The notes under the pieces are model-generated. The model was not told the origin of the DNA. It ran no database searches and saw only the letters and a program-made list of their open reading frames with translations. The position numbers and the translations under genes were made by a program. Below are positions 8,028 through 16,674 of a DNA stretch of 43,789 bases, piece by piece. Where the stretch lies: NCBI RefSeq assembly GCF_022810405.1, contig NZ_JALGQE010000026.1, positions 1 through 43,789 on the forward strand, written 5' to 3'. Position 1 is the first letter of the stretch, and every line of letters starts with the position of its first letter. The DNA is from Rhodococcus sp. ARC_M5 (lineage in GTDB: Bacteria; Actinomycetota; Actinomycetes; Mycobacteriales; Mycobacteriaceae).

Positions 8028-11000
8028 ACCGCGTTCTCGCACAGACTCATGAAGGTGCCGAGGGTGACCAGTCCGGCCGGAGTCGACGGTAGGTACTGCG
8101 TCAGTGCTCGTGACCGGATCAGTATCGCCGCCCATTGACCACGCGAGACCGCGACATTGAGTCTGTTGCGGGACAACAGAAATCCCATGCCGCGTGGAAC
8201 GTCCTCGATCGCGGACGCCGCCATCGAGATCAGCACCACCGGGGCCTGTCGACCCTGGAACTTGTCGACGGTTCCCACCGCAACTTCGTCGAGTCCGGCC
8301 GCTGCGAGGCGCTCGACGATGACGGCCACCTGCGCGTTGTAGGCCGCGACGACCAGGAAGTCGCCCTGATGCATCGGCCGCGTTCCCTCGAACGATTGCG
8401 GGTTGCTCCAGAGCCGGCCGAGGAGACCCTGGACTCGCGCGACGATCTCGTCGGCCTCTTCCACCGAGTCCGTGGAGTTGCCGTGATGGTCCAGGTAGGC
8501 GACGTGCAGGCCGGGCTCCAGCCCCGACAGGGAACGTGCCTGTGTCACAGCACTGTTGGACTCGAGTTTGCCCTCGTACGACAGCGCGGAGACCGGCGCA
8601 CACAGATCGGGATGCATCCGCCACGTCGTCGCCAGAAAGTACCCGCGATCGGCGGGCAGCGTCGGGTGCCCGTTCATGATCGCGCCCAGAGCCGACTCGT
8701 CGACGGGTTCGGGGTGGGTGCCCTGGCTGACCTGCGGCAGCTGTGCCGGGTCGCCGAGCAGGAGCAGATTGCGCGCGGACACCGAGACGGCGATGGTGTT
8801 GGCCAGCGAGAACTGCCCGGCCTCGTCGACGACCAGGAGATCGAGCGATCGGGGTGGGATTCGGCCCGGGTTGGAGAAGTCCCATGCGGTGCCGCCGACC
8901 ACGCATCCCTCGTCGGCGTCGGTGACGAAGCGGGAATAGTCCGTCGGATCCAGAACGGTGTGCGCAGTCGGTGCTTTCTTGCCTACCCGGCTCGGATCCA
9001 CCCCGGCCGCCACGACGGTGTCCAGCAGATTGTTCACCACGTGATGCGACTGGCCCACCACACCGATCCGCCAGCGATGTACATCGACCAATTCGGCGAT
9101 CACCCGCGCTGCGGTGTACGTCTTTCCGGTCCCGGGCGGACCTTGCACGGCGAGATAGGAGTCGTTCAGATCGAGCAGGGCGGCCGTGACGGCTGTCGCG
9201 TAGTCACCGGCGCGCACCTCGGGAAGTCCGGTGCCGGAACGGGTTCGGGGCGGCGACAACGTCAGCAGATCGGCGACGGCTGTGCTCGGAAGGTGTGGCA
9301 GGGCGGCGCTGACCTCGGTGGCGACGGCGACGATGGCCTGCTCGAGGTGCTTGGTTGCAGGAGGCGCTTCGGGCGCGGTGGCCACCGGGAAGTCGAGGTA
9401 CTCGTCCACGCTCTTGCGGAGGTTCTCCTGCACCACGACCATGTCGAGGGTGCCCTCGTAGCCGGTCTCCACGATCTCGACCGTCGTGGTCGCGCGATGG
9501 GTCGGCTGCTGCTTCGGCAACCCCTCCGGGGCCGGGTCGTCGTAGAGCAGTTTGACCTTCGCGCCGGACAGGGCCCCGCCCGTCAGGTGCCCCAGAAGCT
9601 TGATCTGCCGTCGTAGAACCCGTTGCTGTGGTGCAGTTTTCATCCAGTCGTGCACCAGCTCGGCCCGCTCGACCTTCAACACGTCCGCGGCGTCCGCCCA
9701 CTCGTCCATCGGATGAGTCAGTCGATCGAAGTGGGCCCACCAGAACGGCTTTCGCTCGCGCCGGTGGTACCCGATGGAGCCGGAGAACAATGCGACGGCC
9801 TGCTGCGTCGAGGTGCGCTGCCACGGTAGGCCCGCGTAGTCGGCGAGTTCGAGTTCCAGCGGGCTTGCGGTGTCGACGGCACTGTCGTCGAGTTCCAGTT
9901 GCTGCGTCGCCCGTGGCTGGACACCGGCATCCGACGCGCGCCCGAGCAACCAATCCCTCAGTCGCAGAGTCGATTCGCAATCGGTGCGGTTGTACTCGGC
10001 GATGTCGGCGAGGAGAGCTGCGGCCTCGGCGTCCTTGCCCTGATCTCGCAGATCGCACCAGTTCGCGTATTCGACGATCGACGCGGCAGCGTCGGTGACA
10101 TCTCCGTCGCGGGTGGCGGGCATGTACAGCGGTTCGAGTTTCTTGATGCTGTAGGACCTGGCTCCGATGCGCACCGCAGACCGTACGACGGGATAGAGAT
10201 CGACCAGCACGTCGTGCCGCAGCAGGTCGTCGACGGCGTCCTCACCGACCCCGTACCGGCCGGCGAGGCGCAGCAGTGCGGTCTTCTCGTACGGCGCGTA
10301 GTGGTAGACGTGCATGTTCGGGTGGACGGCGCGACGGGCCGAGACATAGTCGAGGAAGTCGATCAGGGCACGGCGTTCCTGCGCGCGATCGTGCGCCCAG
10401 AACGGGAGGAAGTCACCGTCGGCGGTGTAGACCCCGAAGAGGTACTCGAGTCCCCATTCGGCACTGCCGGCCTCGGCCCACAGTGGGTCGCCCTCGAAGT
10501 CGAAGAAGATGTCTCCCGGATCGGGCTCGGGAATCACCCCGAGCGCCTCGGCGTCGAAGATCTCGAACTCGGCGTCGCCGGTGCGTTCCTGGCGAACCTG
10601 CAGCGCGGCCTGAGCGCGCAGATTCGTCACCGTGCGCGACGACATGCCGTCCACGCCGCCGGTCGATGCAGCGAGTTCGTCGACCGTCGAGATGCCGGCG
10701 TCGAGCAGTCTGTCCCTGGTGCTCGCGCGCATGCCTGCCACGAGCACCAGATCGCGGTGCTGTTCCACCTCGACCGTGCAGGCCTCGCACTGTCCGCAGC
10801 CGGAGTAGCGCGAGTCGAACCAATCGACGACGGTTCCCTCGGCGTGGTGCTCGTCGAGTATGTGTTGCAGATGATCTCGGGACTGCCGATAGACCGGAAG
10901 AATCTCGGTGAGCGAGTGAGCGGAGTCGCTGCCGTCGCCGAGCATCAGGTGCACCTCGTCGCTCGGTTGGATTCCTCCCGTCCGCAGCGCGTCGGCGTAG

Positions 11001-11446
11001 GCCGCCAACTGCAGCAGGGCCGGTACCTTCGCGTGCCGCGAGAGCTTGGTGTCGTACACGGCGTACCGAGCGCGCTCGGCCACCAGGAAGTCGCAGAACC
11101 CCAGAAATCGTCCGTCGAAGAAGGTCGCCTGATAGACCACGGGCGTGCGGGAGGTGAGGGCGGTGAACGTGGCCCAGGCCGCGTCGGCCAGCTCCTGCGC
11201 CGTCCGTCCTGGTCGGTCCATCGTCAGAACTCCGCCGGGAAAGCGCTGTCGGAAGGCCTCGAGCTGACGGCGTTCGTGCTCGAATCCGAGTGCGGACGTG
11301 CGGTCGAGCATCGGATCGGGGTCGGCCACCGTGCGCGGGATCAGACCGGTCAGCCCGTCGAGTCGGCGCAGCAGTCCGAATTCGCAGGACGCCGCCGCAG
11401 CGAGGTCGCTGGCGCTGTAGATGACACGATCGCCGAGGAGGAACAC
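7997..11446 (-). CDS. TM0106-family RecB-like nuclease fused to a DNA2/NAM7-type SF1 helicase
   Basis: This protein of 1149 residues starts at a GTG. The N-terminal ~500 residues form a RecB-like nuclease module: YDTKLSRHAKV has the Asp...Lys nuclease arrangement near residues 130-140, a cysteine cluster CGQCEAC lies near 216-222, and a second nuclease-type segment IFFDFEGDPLW follows. The C-terminal half is an SF1B helicase with Walker A QGPPGTGKTYTAARV near 770, Walker B LLVVDEAGQF near 869, GDPAQLPQVSQG, and motif VAVSRGQWAAIL near the end. It probably resects or unwinds DNA in repair; no experimental role is known to me for this family. A neighbouring CRISPR or defence locus is absent. 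Confidence 0.9.
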   Translation of the reverse strand: MFLLGDRVIYSASDLAAAASCEFGLLRRLDGLTGLIPRTVADPDPMLDRTSALGFEHERRQLEAFRQRFPGGVLTMDRPGRTAQELADAAWATFTALTSRTPVVYQATFFDGRFLGFCDFLVAERARYAVYDTKLSRHAKVPALLQLAAYADALRTGGIQPSDEVHLMLGDGSDSAHSLTEILPVYRQSRDHLQHILDEHHAEGTVVDWFDSRYSGCGQCEACTVEVEQHRDLVLVAGMRASTRDRLLDAGISTVDELAASTGGVDGMSSRTVTNLRAQAALQVRQERTGDAEFEIFDAEALGVIPEPDPGDIFFDFEGDPLWAEAGSAEWGLEYLFGVYTADGDFLPFWAHDRAQERRALIDFLDYVSARRAVHPNMHVYHYAPYEKTALLRLAGRYGVGEDAVDDLLRHDVLVDLYPVVRSAVRIGARSYSIKKLEPLYMPATRDGDVTDAAASIVEYANWCDLRDQGKDAEAAALLADIAEYNRTDCESTLRLRDWLLGRASDAGVQPRATQQLELDDSAVDTASPLELELADYAGLPWQRTSTQQAVALFSGSIGYHRRERKPFWWAHFDRLTHPMDEWADAADVLKVERAELVHDWMKTAPQQRVLRRQIKLLGHLTGGALSGAKVKLLYDDPAPEGLPKQQPTHRATTTVEIVETGYEGTLDMVVVQENLRKSVDEYLDFPVATAPEAPPATKHLEQAIVAVATEVSAALPHLPSTAVADLLTLSPPRTRSGTGLPEVRAGDYATAVTAALLDLNDSYLAVQGPPGTGKTYTAARVIAELVDVHRWRIGVVGQSHHVVNNLLDTVVAAGVDPSRVGKKAPTAHTVLDPTDYSRFVTDADEGCVVGGTAWDFSNPGRIPPRSLDLLVVDEAGQFSLANTIAVSVSARNLLLLGDPAQLPQVSQGTHPEPVDESALGAIMNGHPTLPADRGYFLATTWRMHPDLCAPVSALSYEGKLESNSAVTQARSLSGLEPGLHVAYLDHHGNSTDSVEEADEIVARVQGLLGRLWSNPQSFEGTRPMHQGDFLVVAAYNAQVAVIVERLAAAGLDEVAVGTVDKFQGRQAPVVLISMAASAIEDVPRGMGFLLSRNRLNVAVSRGQWAAILIRSRALTQYLPSTPAGLVTLGTFMSLCENAVQPNAMPSPR

Positions 11447-11525
11447 GCGCCCACCCTAGCCATCACCGCGAGCGGTACCGGTCACGTTGCGCGCGGATGC
11501 AGTCGCGAGGAGGCAAAATGATCGA

Positions 11526-12143
11526 ATGCCTTTTTTCGACGGAGCCACCGGTGCTGTCCACTATCGAAACTGGACCGTTCCCGATGCTCGTTTCGGTCTC
11601 GTCTTTCTGCACGGTCTCGGCCAGAACAGTGGCCACTACCACCGCTTCGCTCGGGTCCTCAACGGGCGCGGAGTCGATGTGTGGGCGGTCGATCACGTGG
11701 GTCACGGGCTCACCGAGGGCGAGCTCACCGACGCCGCTCAGATTCCCGGTCTTGCCCAGAATGCCCTGCAGTTGCTCGATATCGCCGAGGCCGAGCACCC
11801 CGAGTTGTCGTTCGCGCTGATGGGCCATTCGCTCGGCGCAGCCACGGCCATCGCAGCTCTGGGCGCGCATCCGGACGCGGTGCGGTGCGCCGTCCTGTGC
11901 GGAACGCCGAAGTCCGTGACCGGCTCGGCCACGGATCTGGCCGACAACGTGATTCCGATTCTCGCCGTGCACGGCGTCGACGATCGCCTGGCTCCGATCG
12001 ATGCGGTACGCGAGTGGATCGGCGGTGTGCCCGACGCGTCCCTGAGCGAGTTCGAGGACGGCGGCCACGACCTCCTGCACGAGAAGATCCACCTGCAGGT
12101 GACGTCGGCGGTGGCGGAGTTTCTCGACGACCACATGTCCTGA
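11526..12143 (+). CDS. Alpha/beta hydrolase (monoacylglycerol-lipase-like)
   Basis: This 205-residue protein has a serine-hydrolase fold. HGLGQNSGHYHRFA forms the oxyanion region, GHSLG (residues 100-104, Ser102) is the nucleophile elbow, HGVDDRLAP supplies the acid and GGHDLLHE the histidine. It resembles the serine aminopeptidase S33 / monoglyceride lipase group, and no signal peptide is seen. The ATG at 11526 gives the homologous start; AGGAGG lies at 11508-11513, a rather long 12-base spacing. It is convergent with the acyl-CoA ligase gene and shares a terminator with it. Lipid ester hydrolysis feeding the ligase is plausible but inferred. Confidence 0.87.
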   Translation: MPFFDGATGAVHYRNWTVPDARFGLVFLHGLGQNSGHYHRFARVLNGRGVDVWAVDHVGHGLTEGELTDAAQIPGLAQNALQLLDIAEAEHPELSFALMGHSLGAATAIAALGAHPDAVRCAVLCGTPKSVTGSATDLADNVIPILAVHGVDDRLAPIDAVREWIGGVPDASLSEFEDGGHDLLHEKIHLQVTSAVAEFLDDHMS

Positions 12144-12193
12144 CACGAGAAAAGGGCCCGGCGCGAAGATCGCGTCGGGCCCCTTTTCTCGTG
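12144..12193. terminator. Bidirectional intrinsic terminator
   Basis: This is a long hairpin starting directly after the TGA of the hydrolase gene. CACGAGAAAAGGG (12144-12156) pairs perfectly with CCCTTTTCTCGTG (12181-12193), with further GC pairing (CCCGGCGCGA / TCGCGTCGGG) toward the loop. A-rich and T-rich stem halves give U-runs in either direction, so it suits both converging genes. Confidence 0.9.
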
Positions 12194-12201
12194 CGGTCGA
12201 T

Positions 12202-13989
12202 CTACGAGTAGATGGCCTCGATGTCGTTGCCACGCTCGGCGTGAATGATGTTGCGCTTGAGCTTCATCGTCGGGGTCAGCTCACCGGTCTCGACGGTGAA
12301 GTCGTTCTCGAGGATCGTGTACTTCTTGATCTGCTCGGGGCTGGAGACCTTCTTGTTGGCCTCGGCGACGGCCTTGTCGAGCTCGGCGACCAGATCGGCG
12401 TTCTTCGACAGTTCCGAGAACGGGATGTCCGCGGACAGGTTGTGCCGCTCGAGCCAACCCGGCAGAGCCTCCGGATCGAGGGTGATGAGCGCACCGATGA
12501 ACGGCTTGGCGTCGCCCACGACGAGGCACTGGCTGATGATCGCGTTGGCGCGCAGGGCGTCCTCGAGCACCGCGGGGGCGACGTTCTTACCGCCGGCGGT
12601 GACGATGATTTCCTTCTTGCGGCCGGTGATCGAGACGTAGCCTTCCTGGTCGATCGCGCCGAGGTCTCCGGTGTGGAACCAGCCGTCGACGATGGCCTCG
12701 GCCGTGGCCTTCTCGTTGTGCCAGTAGCCACTGAACACCACGGGTCCCTTGAGCAGCAGTTCCCCGTCCTCGGCAACCTTCACCGAGTGGCCGTCGATGG
12801 GCTTGCCGACGGTGCCGACGCGCTGGTCCTTGGTGGTGTTGACGGTGATGGCCGCGCTGGTCTCGGTCAGTCCGTAGCCCTCGTAGACCGGGACGCCCGC
12901 ACCGCGGAAGAAGTGGCCGAGGCGGGCACCGAGAGGTCCGCCGCCGGACACCGCGCGGGTGCAGTTGCCACCGAGCGCTGCGCGAAGCTTGGAGTAGACC
13001 AGCTTGTCGAACACGGTGTGCTTGAGGTTCAGAACCAGCCCGGCTCCGCCCTTCTCCTGGGCCTCGCTCCACTCGATGGCCGTCGCGGCGGCCTTGTCGA
13101 AGATGGAACCCTTGCCGCCGTCGTGGGCCTTCTGCTTGGCGGAGTTGTAGACCTTCTCGAACACGCGCGGCACCGAGAGGATGAAGTCCGGCTTGAACAC
13201 GGCGAACTGATCCACCAGCGTCGTCACGTCCGAGGTGTGGCCGACGGTGACCTTGGACTCGAACGAGCCGAACGACACGGCGCGGGCGAACACGTGCGCC
13301 ATCGGGAGGAACATCAGCGTGCGATTGCCCTCCTTCATCGAGTCGTGCAGCGCGATCTGGGTGGCCTGAACCTCGGCGTAGAAGTTCGCGTGCGTCAGCT
13401 GGACGCCCTTGGGTCGGCCGGTGGTGCCCGAGGTGTAGATCAGGGTCGCGGGTGATGCTGCGGTGACCTGGTGGCGTCGGGCATGCAGATCCTCGTCGCT
13501 GACCCCGGCACCGCGGGTGGTCAGTTCTTCGATCGCTCCGCCGTCGATCTGCAGAACCTCACGCAGATCCTTGGCACCTTCGGTGACCTCTTTGAGGTTC
13601 GAGGCGTGCGCTGCGGTCTCGACGACGAGCAGCTTGGTAGCGGAGTCCTCGAGGATCCACTGCGCCTGGTCGGCGGAGGAGGTCTCGTAGATCGCGACGG
13701 TGCAGCCGCCTGCGGACCAGATGGCGTAATCGAGGACGACCCACTCGTAGCGCGTCGCGCTGAGGATGGCGACACGGTCGCCGAGTTCGATACCGGAGGC
13801 GATCAGTCCTTTGGCCGCTGCCGCTACCTCTTTCGCGAACCGATCGGCGGTGACATCGGTCCAGTTGCCGTTCACCAGACGTTGGAACGGTACGAAGCTC
13901 GGCGATTCCTTCTCGTACCTGTAGACGGTGTCGGCCATGGATGCGTCGTCAGGAATGGTGAACGACGCCGGCACAGAATATTCGCGCAC
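12202..13989 (-). CDS. fadD15: Long-chain fatty-acid-CoA ligase (FadD15-like)
   Basis: This adenylate-forming enzyme of 595 residues activates a long-chain fatty acid to acyl-CoA using ATP. The P-loop LIYTSGTTGRPKGVQLTH lies near residues 183-200, the AMP-binding motif YEGYGLTETSAAI near 360, and the hinge region WFHTGDLGAIDQEGYVS then GRKKEIIVTAGGKNVAP near 445-475. The catalytic Lys of the C-terminal region is in PTMKLKRNI. Length and many segments match mycobacterial FadD15 from memory. The start is a GTG with GGGG a few bases upstream. The product probably supplies acyl-CoAs to beta-oxidation genes elsewhere in the window. Confidence 0.93.
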   Translation of the reverse strand: MREYSVPASFTIPDDASMADTVYRYEKESPSFVPFQRLVNGNWTDVTADRFAKEVAAAAKGLIASGIELGDRVAILSATRYEWVVLDYAIWSAGGCTVAIYETSSADQAQWILEDSATKLLVVETAAHASNLKEVTEGAKDLREVLQIDGGAIEELTTRGAGVSDEDLHARRHQVTAASPATLIYTSGTTGRPKGVQLTHANFYAEVQATQIALHDSMKEGNRTLMFLPMAHVFARAVSFGSFESKVTVGHTSDVTTLVDQFAVFKPDFILSVPRVFEKVYNSAKQKAHDGGKGSIFDKAAATAIEWSEAQEKGGAGLVLNLKHTVFDKLVYSKLRAALGGNCTRAVSGGGPLGARLGHFFRGAGVPVYEGYGLTETSAAITVNTTKDQRVGTVGKPIDGHSVKVAEDGELLLKGPVVFSGYWHNEKATAEAIVDGWFHTGDLGAIDQEGYVSITGRKKEIIVTAGGKNVAPAVLEDALRANAIISQCLVVGDAKPFIGALITLDPEALPGWLERHNLSADIPFSELSKNADLVAELDKAVAEANKKVSSPEQIKKYTILENDFTVETGELTPTMKLKRNIIHAERGNDIEAIYS

Positions 13990-14266
13990 TGCTGGACCCC
14001 TTACGGAAAAATAGCGTGGTAGTTGTGCATTTCATCACATTCGAGGCCGTGGCGCACCATCCGGGGTGTCCGGTTTGTCGACTTTGCCGCGAGTTCGAGG
14101 GGGTTGAGTGTGACTCGGGGTACAACTTAACCGTCCGCGGTCACGTTCGGCGGTCGGGTCGCCGGTGTGAGGGCGCTCGCACCGCGGGCGGTCTGGGCCG
14201 TTTTCGTCACCTGATCAGCGTAGAAGGGTTCGCAGGGTCCGGGCAGGTACTAAACTCGCTCCATAT
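13990..14266. other. Divergent intergenic region, no gene seen
   Basis: The 277 bases separate the divergent acyl-CoA ligase and DEAD-box helicase genes and must hold both promoters. It is less coding-like than its surroundings. An open frame at 14016-14270 has no recognisable protein and overlaps the helicase start. RNA-helicase genes often have long 5' leaders, and this could be one. I see no confident riboswitch, operator or terminator. Confidence 0.6.
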
Positions 14267-16075
14267 ATGAGCACTTCAGAAACTGATCAGGATGCCGCCG
14301 TGACGTCTGACGAGACGAATTCGCCCCTTCAGGACTCCGCCTCCGTTCCGGTCCGAGCGACCGAGTCGGCCTCGGGGACGGGCGAGGACATCACATTCGC
14401 CGATCTCGGGATCGACGAGCGGGTCCTGAAGGCCCTGCACGACGTCGGTTACGAGAGCCCGTCGCCCATTCAGGCGGCCACCATCCCGCCGCTGATGGCA
14501 GGGAACGACGTCGTCGGCCTCGCGCAGACCGGAACGGGCAAGACGGCCGCGTTCGCGGTGCCGATTCTGTCCCGTCTCGACGTGTCGCGTCGGACGCCGC
14601 AGGCGCTGGTGCTGGCACCGACGCGCGAGCTGGCGCTCCAGGTGGCCGAGGCGTTCGGTAAGTACGCCACCCACATTCCGGGTCTGCACATCCTGCCCAT
14701 CTACGGTGGCCAGGCGTACGGCATCCAGCTCTCCGGCCTGCGCAAGGGTGCACAGATCATCGTCGGCACCCCCGGCCGCGTCATCGATCACCTGGAGAAG
14801 GGCACCCTCGACCTGTCCGGTCTCGAGTACTTGGTGCTCGACGAGGCCGACGAGATGCTCAAGATGGGTTTCCAGGAGGACGTCGAGCGCATCCTCTCCG
14901 ATACCCCGGAGTACAAGCAGGTGGCGTTGTTCTCGGCCACGATGCCGGCCGCGATCCGAAAGATCTCCAAGCAGTACCTGCACGATCCAGTGGAGATCAC
15001 CGTCAAGACCAAGACGTCGACGGCACCGAACATCACCCAGCGCTACGTGCAGGTGGCCCATCAGCGCAAGCTCGAGGCACTCACTCGAATCTTCGAGGTC
15101 GAAGAGTTCGAGGCGATGATCATGTTCGTGCGCACCAAGCAGGCCACCGAGGAACTCGCCGAGAAACTGCGCGCACGGGGCTTCTCGGCCGCGGCGATCA
15201 ACGGCGACATCGTGCAGGCTCAGCGTGAGCGCACCATCGGTCAGCTCAAGAACGGTCAGATCGATATCCTGGTGGCCACCGATGTCGCGGCTCGCGGTCT
15301 CGACGTCGACCGCATCTCGCACGTCATCAACTACGACATCCCGCACGACACCGAGTCCTACGTGCACCGCATCGGTCGTACCGGACGCGCGGGCCGCGCC
15401 GGTCAGGCTCTGCTGTTCGTGGCACCTCGCGAGCGGCACCTGCTCAAGGCCATCGAGCGGGCGACGCGTCAGCCGATCACCGAGATGCAGTTGCCCAGCG
15501 TCGACGACGTCAACGCGCAGCGCGTGACGAAGTTCAAGGACTCCATCACCGAGAGCCTCGGCAACGAGAATCTGGCGTTGTTCCGTCGTCTCATCGAGGA
15601 CTACGAGCGCGAGCACGACGTCCCGTTGGTCGACATCGCGGCAGCCCTGGCCATCCAGTCTCGCGACGGTGAAGCGTTCCTGCTGAAGCCGGAGCCGCCT
15701 GCCCCGCCGCGGGCACCGCGCGAGCCTCGTGAGCCGCGTCCGCCGCGCACGTTCGACGAGGATGCGGCCAGTTCGCATCACCGCAAGACCGGTCAGGAGA
15801 TGGCGACGTACCGCATCAGCGTCGGCAAGCGGCATCGCGTCGCTCCCGGTGCCATCGTCGGTGCGATCGCCAACGAGGGTGGTCTGCGTCGAAGCGACTT
15901 CGGGCACATCAGCATTCGCCCCGATCATTCGTTGGTGGAGCTGCCGGCCGACCTCGCCGACGAGACGGTGGAGGCGTTGCGCCGCACCCGCATCAGTGGT
16001 GTGTTGATTCAACTGCAACCCGATTCCGGCCCGCCCGGACGCAGCGGCGGCGGGAAGTACAAAGGTAAGCGCTAG
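14267..16075 (+). CDS. deaD: DEAD-box ATP-dependent RNA helicase with DbpA-type RNA-binding domain
   Basis: This protein of 602 residues contains, in order, Q-motif-like PSPIQAATIPPL, Walker A AQTGTGKTAAF (near 86), PTRELALQV, DEAD (near 191), SAT and HRIGRTGRAGRAGQAL. A Pro/Arg-rich linker (EPREPRPPRTF) then leads to a DbpA RNA-binding domain from about residue 510 (YRISVGKRHRVAPGAIVGAI), and the C-terminus is a basic Gly/Arg tail. It should remodel structured RNA in ribosome assembly or cold adaptation, like DeaD/CsdA. The acidic, low-complexity first 35 residues are typical of actinobacterial versions. The ATG at 14267 has no obvious Shine-Dalgarno. Confidence 0.94.
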   Translation: MSTSETDQDAAVTSDETNSPLQDSASVPVRATESASGTGEDITFADLGIDERVLKALHDVGYESPSPIQAATIPPLMAGNDVVGLAQTGTGKTAAFAVPILSRLDVSRRTPQALVLAPTRELALQVAEAFGKYATHIPGLHILPIYGGQAYGIQLSGLRKGAQIIVGTPGRVIDHLEKGTLDLSGLEYLVLDEADEMLKMGFQEDVERILSDTPEYKQVALFSATMPAAIRKISKQYLHDPVEITVKTKTSTAPNITQRYVQVAHQRKLEALTRIFEVEEFEAMIMFVRTKQATEELAEKLRARGFSAAAINGDIVQAQRERTIGQLKNGQIDILVATDVAARGLDVDRISHVINYDIPHDTESYVHRIGRTGRAGRAGQALLFVAPRERHLLKAIERATRQPITEMQLPSVDDVNAQRVTKFKDSITESLGNENLALFRRLIEDYEREHDVPLVDIAAALAIQSRDGEAFLLKPEPPAPPRAPREPREPRPPRTFDEDAASSHHRKTGQEMATYRISVGKRHRVAPGAIVGAIANEGGLRRSDFGHISIRPDHSLVELPADLADETVEALRRTRISGVLIQLQPDSGPPGRSGGGKYKGKR

Positions 16076-16081
16076 CGCGCA

Positions 16082-16123
16082 CGTGCACGGCAATTCGTAG
16101 CCCACTACGAAGTTCCGCGCACG
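16082..16123. repeat. 3'-end palindromic repeat, copy 3
   Basis: Six bases after the TAG of the helicase gene lies a palindrome with 19-base arms (16 of 19 positions pair) around a CCCA loop at 16101-16104: CGTGCACGGCAATTCGTAG, loop, then CTACGAAGTTCCGCGCACG. The core TTCGTAG/CTACGAA is perfect. Read on the minus strand it shares GCGGAACTTCGTAG and TGGGCTACG with copy 1. Its position suggests a terminator for the helicase gene, but there is no T-run. Confidence 0.75.
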
Positions 16124-16173
16124 ACCCCGGGTTCGAGCGTTTGGTGGACCAAGCCTCGGGTATCCGGCCGTGC

Positions 16174-16674
16174 ATGACCAACGTCACTCTCCGTGTCAAC
16201 GGAACGAATCGCGAGTTCGAGTGCGATACCCGAACCACCCTGCTCGACGCACTGCGGGAGAATCTCGACCTGATCGGTGCGAAGAAGGGGTGTGACCACG
16301 GGCAGTGCGGTGCCTGCACGGTGCTGGTCGACGGGCGGCGGATCAACAGCTGCCTGACGTTCGCGGTCGCGCAACAGGATCGCGACATCACCACGGTCGA
16401 GGGATTGTCCGATGGCGACACATTGCATCCCGTGCAGCAGGCCTTCGTGGACCGTGATGCGTTTCAGTGCGGGTACTGCACGTCCGGGCAGATCTGCTCC
16501 GCGGTGGCGGTGATCGAAGAGGCGAAACAGGGTTGGCCCAGCGCGGTCACCGACGACCTCGAGGCCACCGATGTCGAACTCGATTCCGGTGAAGTGCGAG
16601 AACGTATGAGCGGCAACCTCTGTCGATGCGGTGCCTACGCCAATATCGTTCCGGCCGTGCAGGACGCGTCGTGA
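16174..16674 (+). CDS. PaoA/YagT-like (2Fe-2S) subunit of a molybdenum hydroxylase
   Basis: This 166-residue subunit carries two [2Fe-2S] clusters. The plant-ferredoxin-type motif CDHGQCGACTVLVDG plus a following Cys (INSCLTF) is near residues 40-65, and the all-alpha domain has CGYCTSGQ and NLCRCG. It passes electrons from the Moco subunit to the FAD subunit of a xanthine-dehydrogenase-family enzyme. ATG 16174 (MTNVTLRVNG) is chosen because the 11 codons upstream are not family-like. Unlike E. coli PaoA it has no visible Tat signal, so a cytoplasmic enzyme is likely. Its stop overlaps the next start (GTGA). Confidence 0.93.
   Translation: MTNVTLRVNGTNREFECDTRTTLLDALRENLDLIGAKKGCDHGQCGACTVLVDGRRINSCLTFAVAQQDRDITTVEGLSDGDTLHPVQQAFVDRDAFQCGYCTSGQICSAVAVIEEAKQGWPSAVTDDLEATDVELDSGEVRERMSGNLCRCGAYANIVPAVQDAS

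Noticed and set aside
14016..14270. An 84-codon frame before the DEAD-box gene
   Set aside because: There is no ribosome-binding site, no recognisable protein, and it overlaps the helicase start. Most likely non-coding leader.
14276..16105. A 609-codon open frame on the minus strand
   Set aside because: It is antisense to the DEAD-box helicase; its composition is His/Asp/Arg-rich and shows no family.
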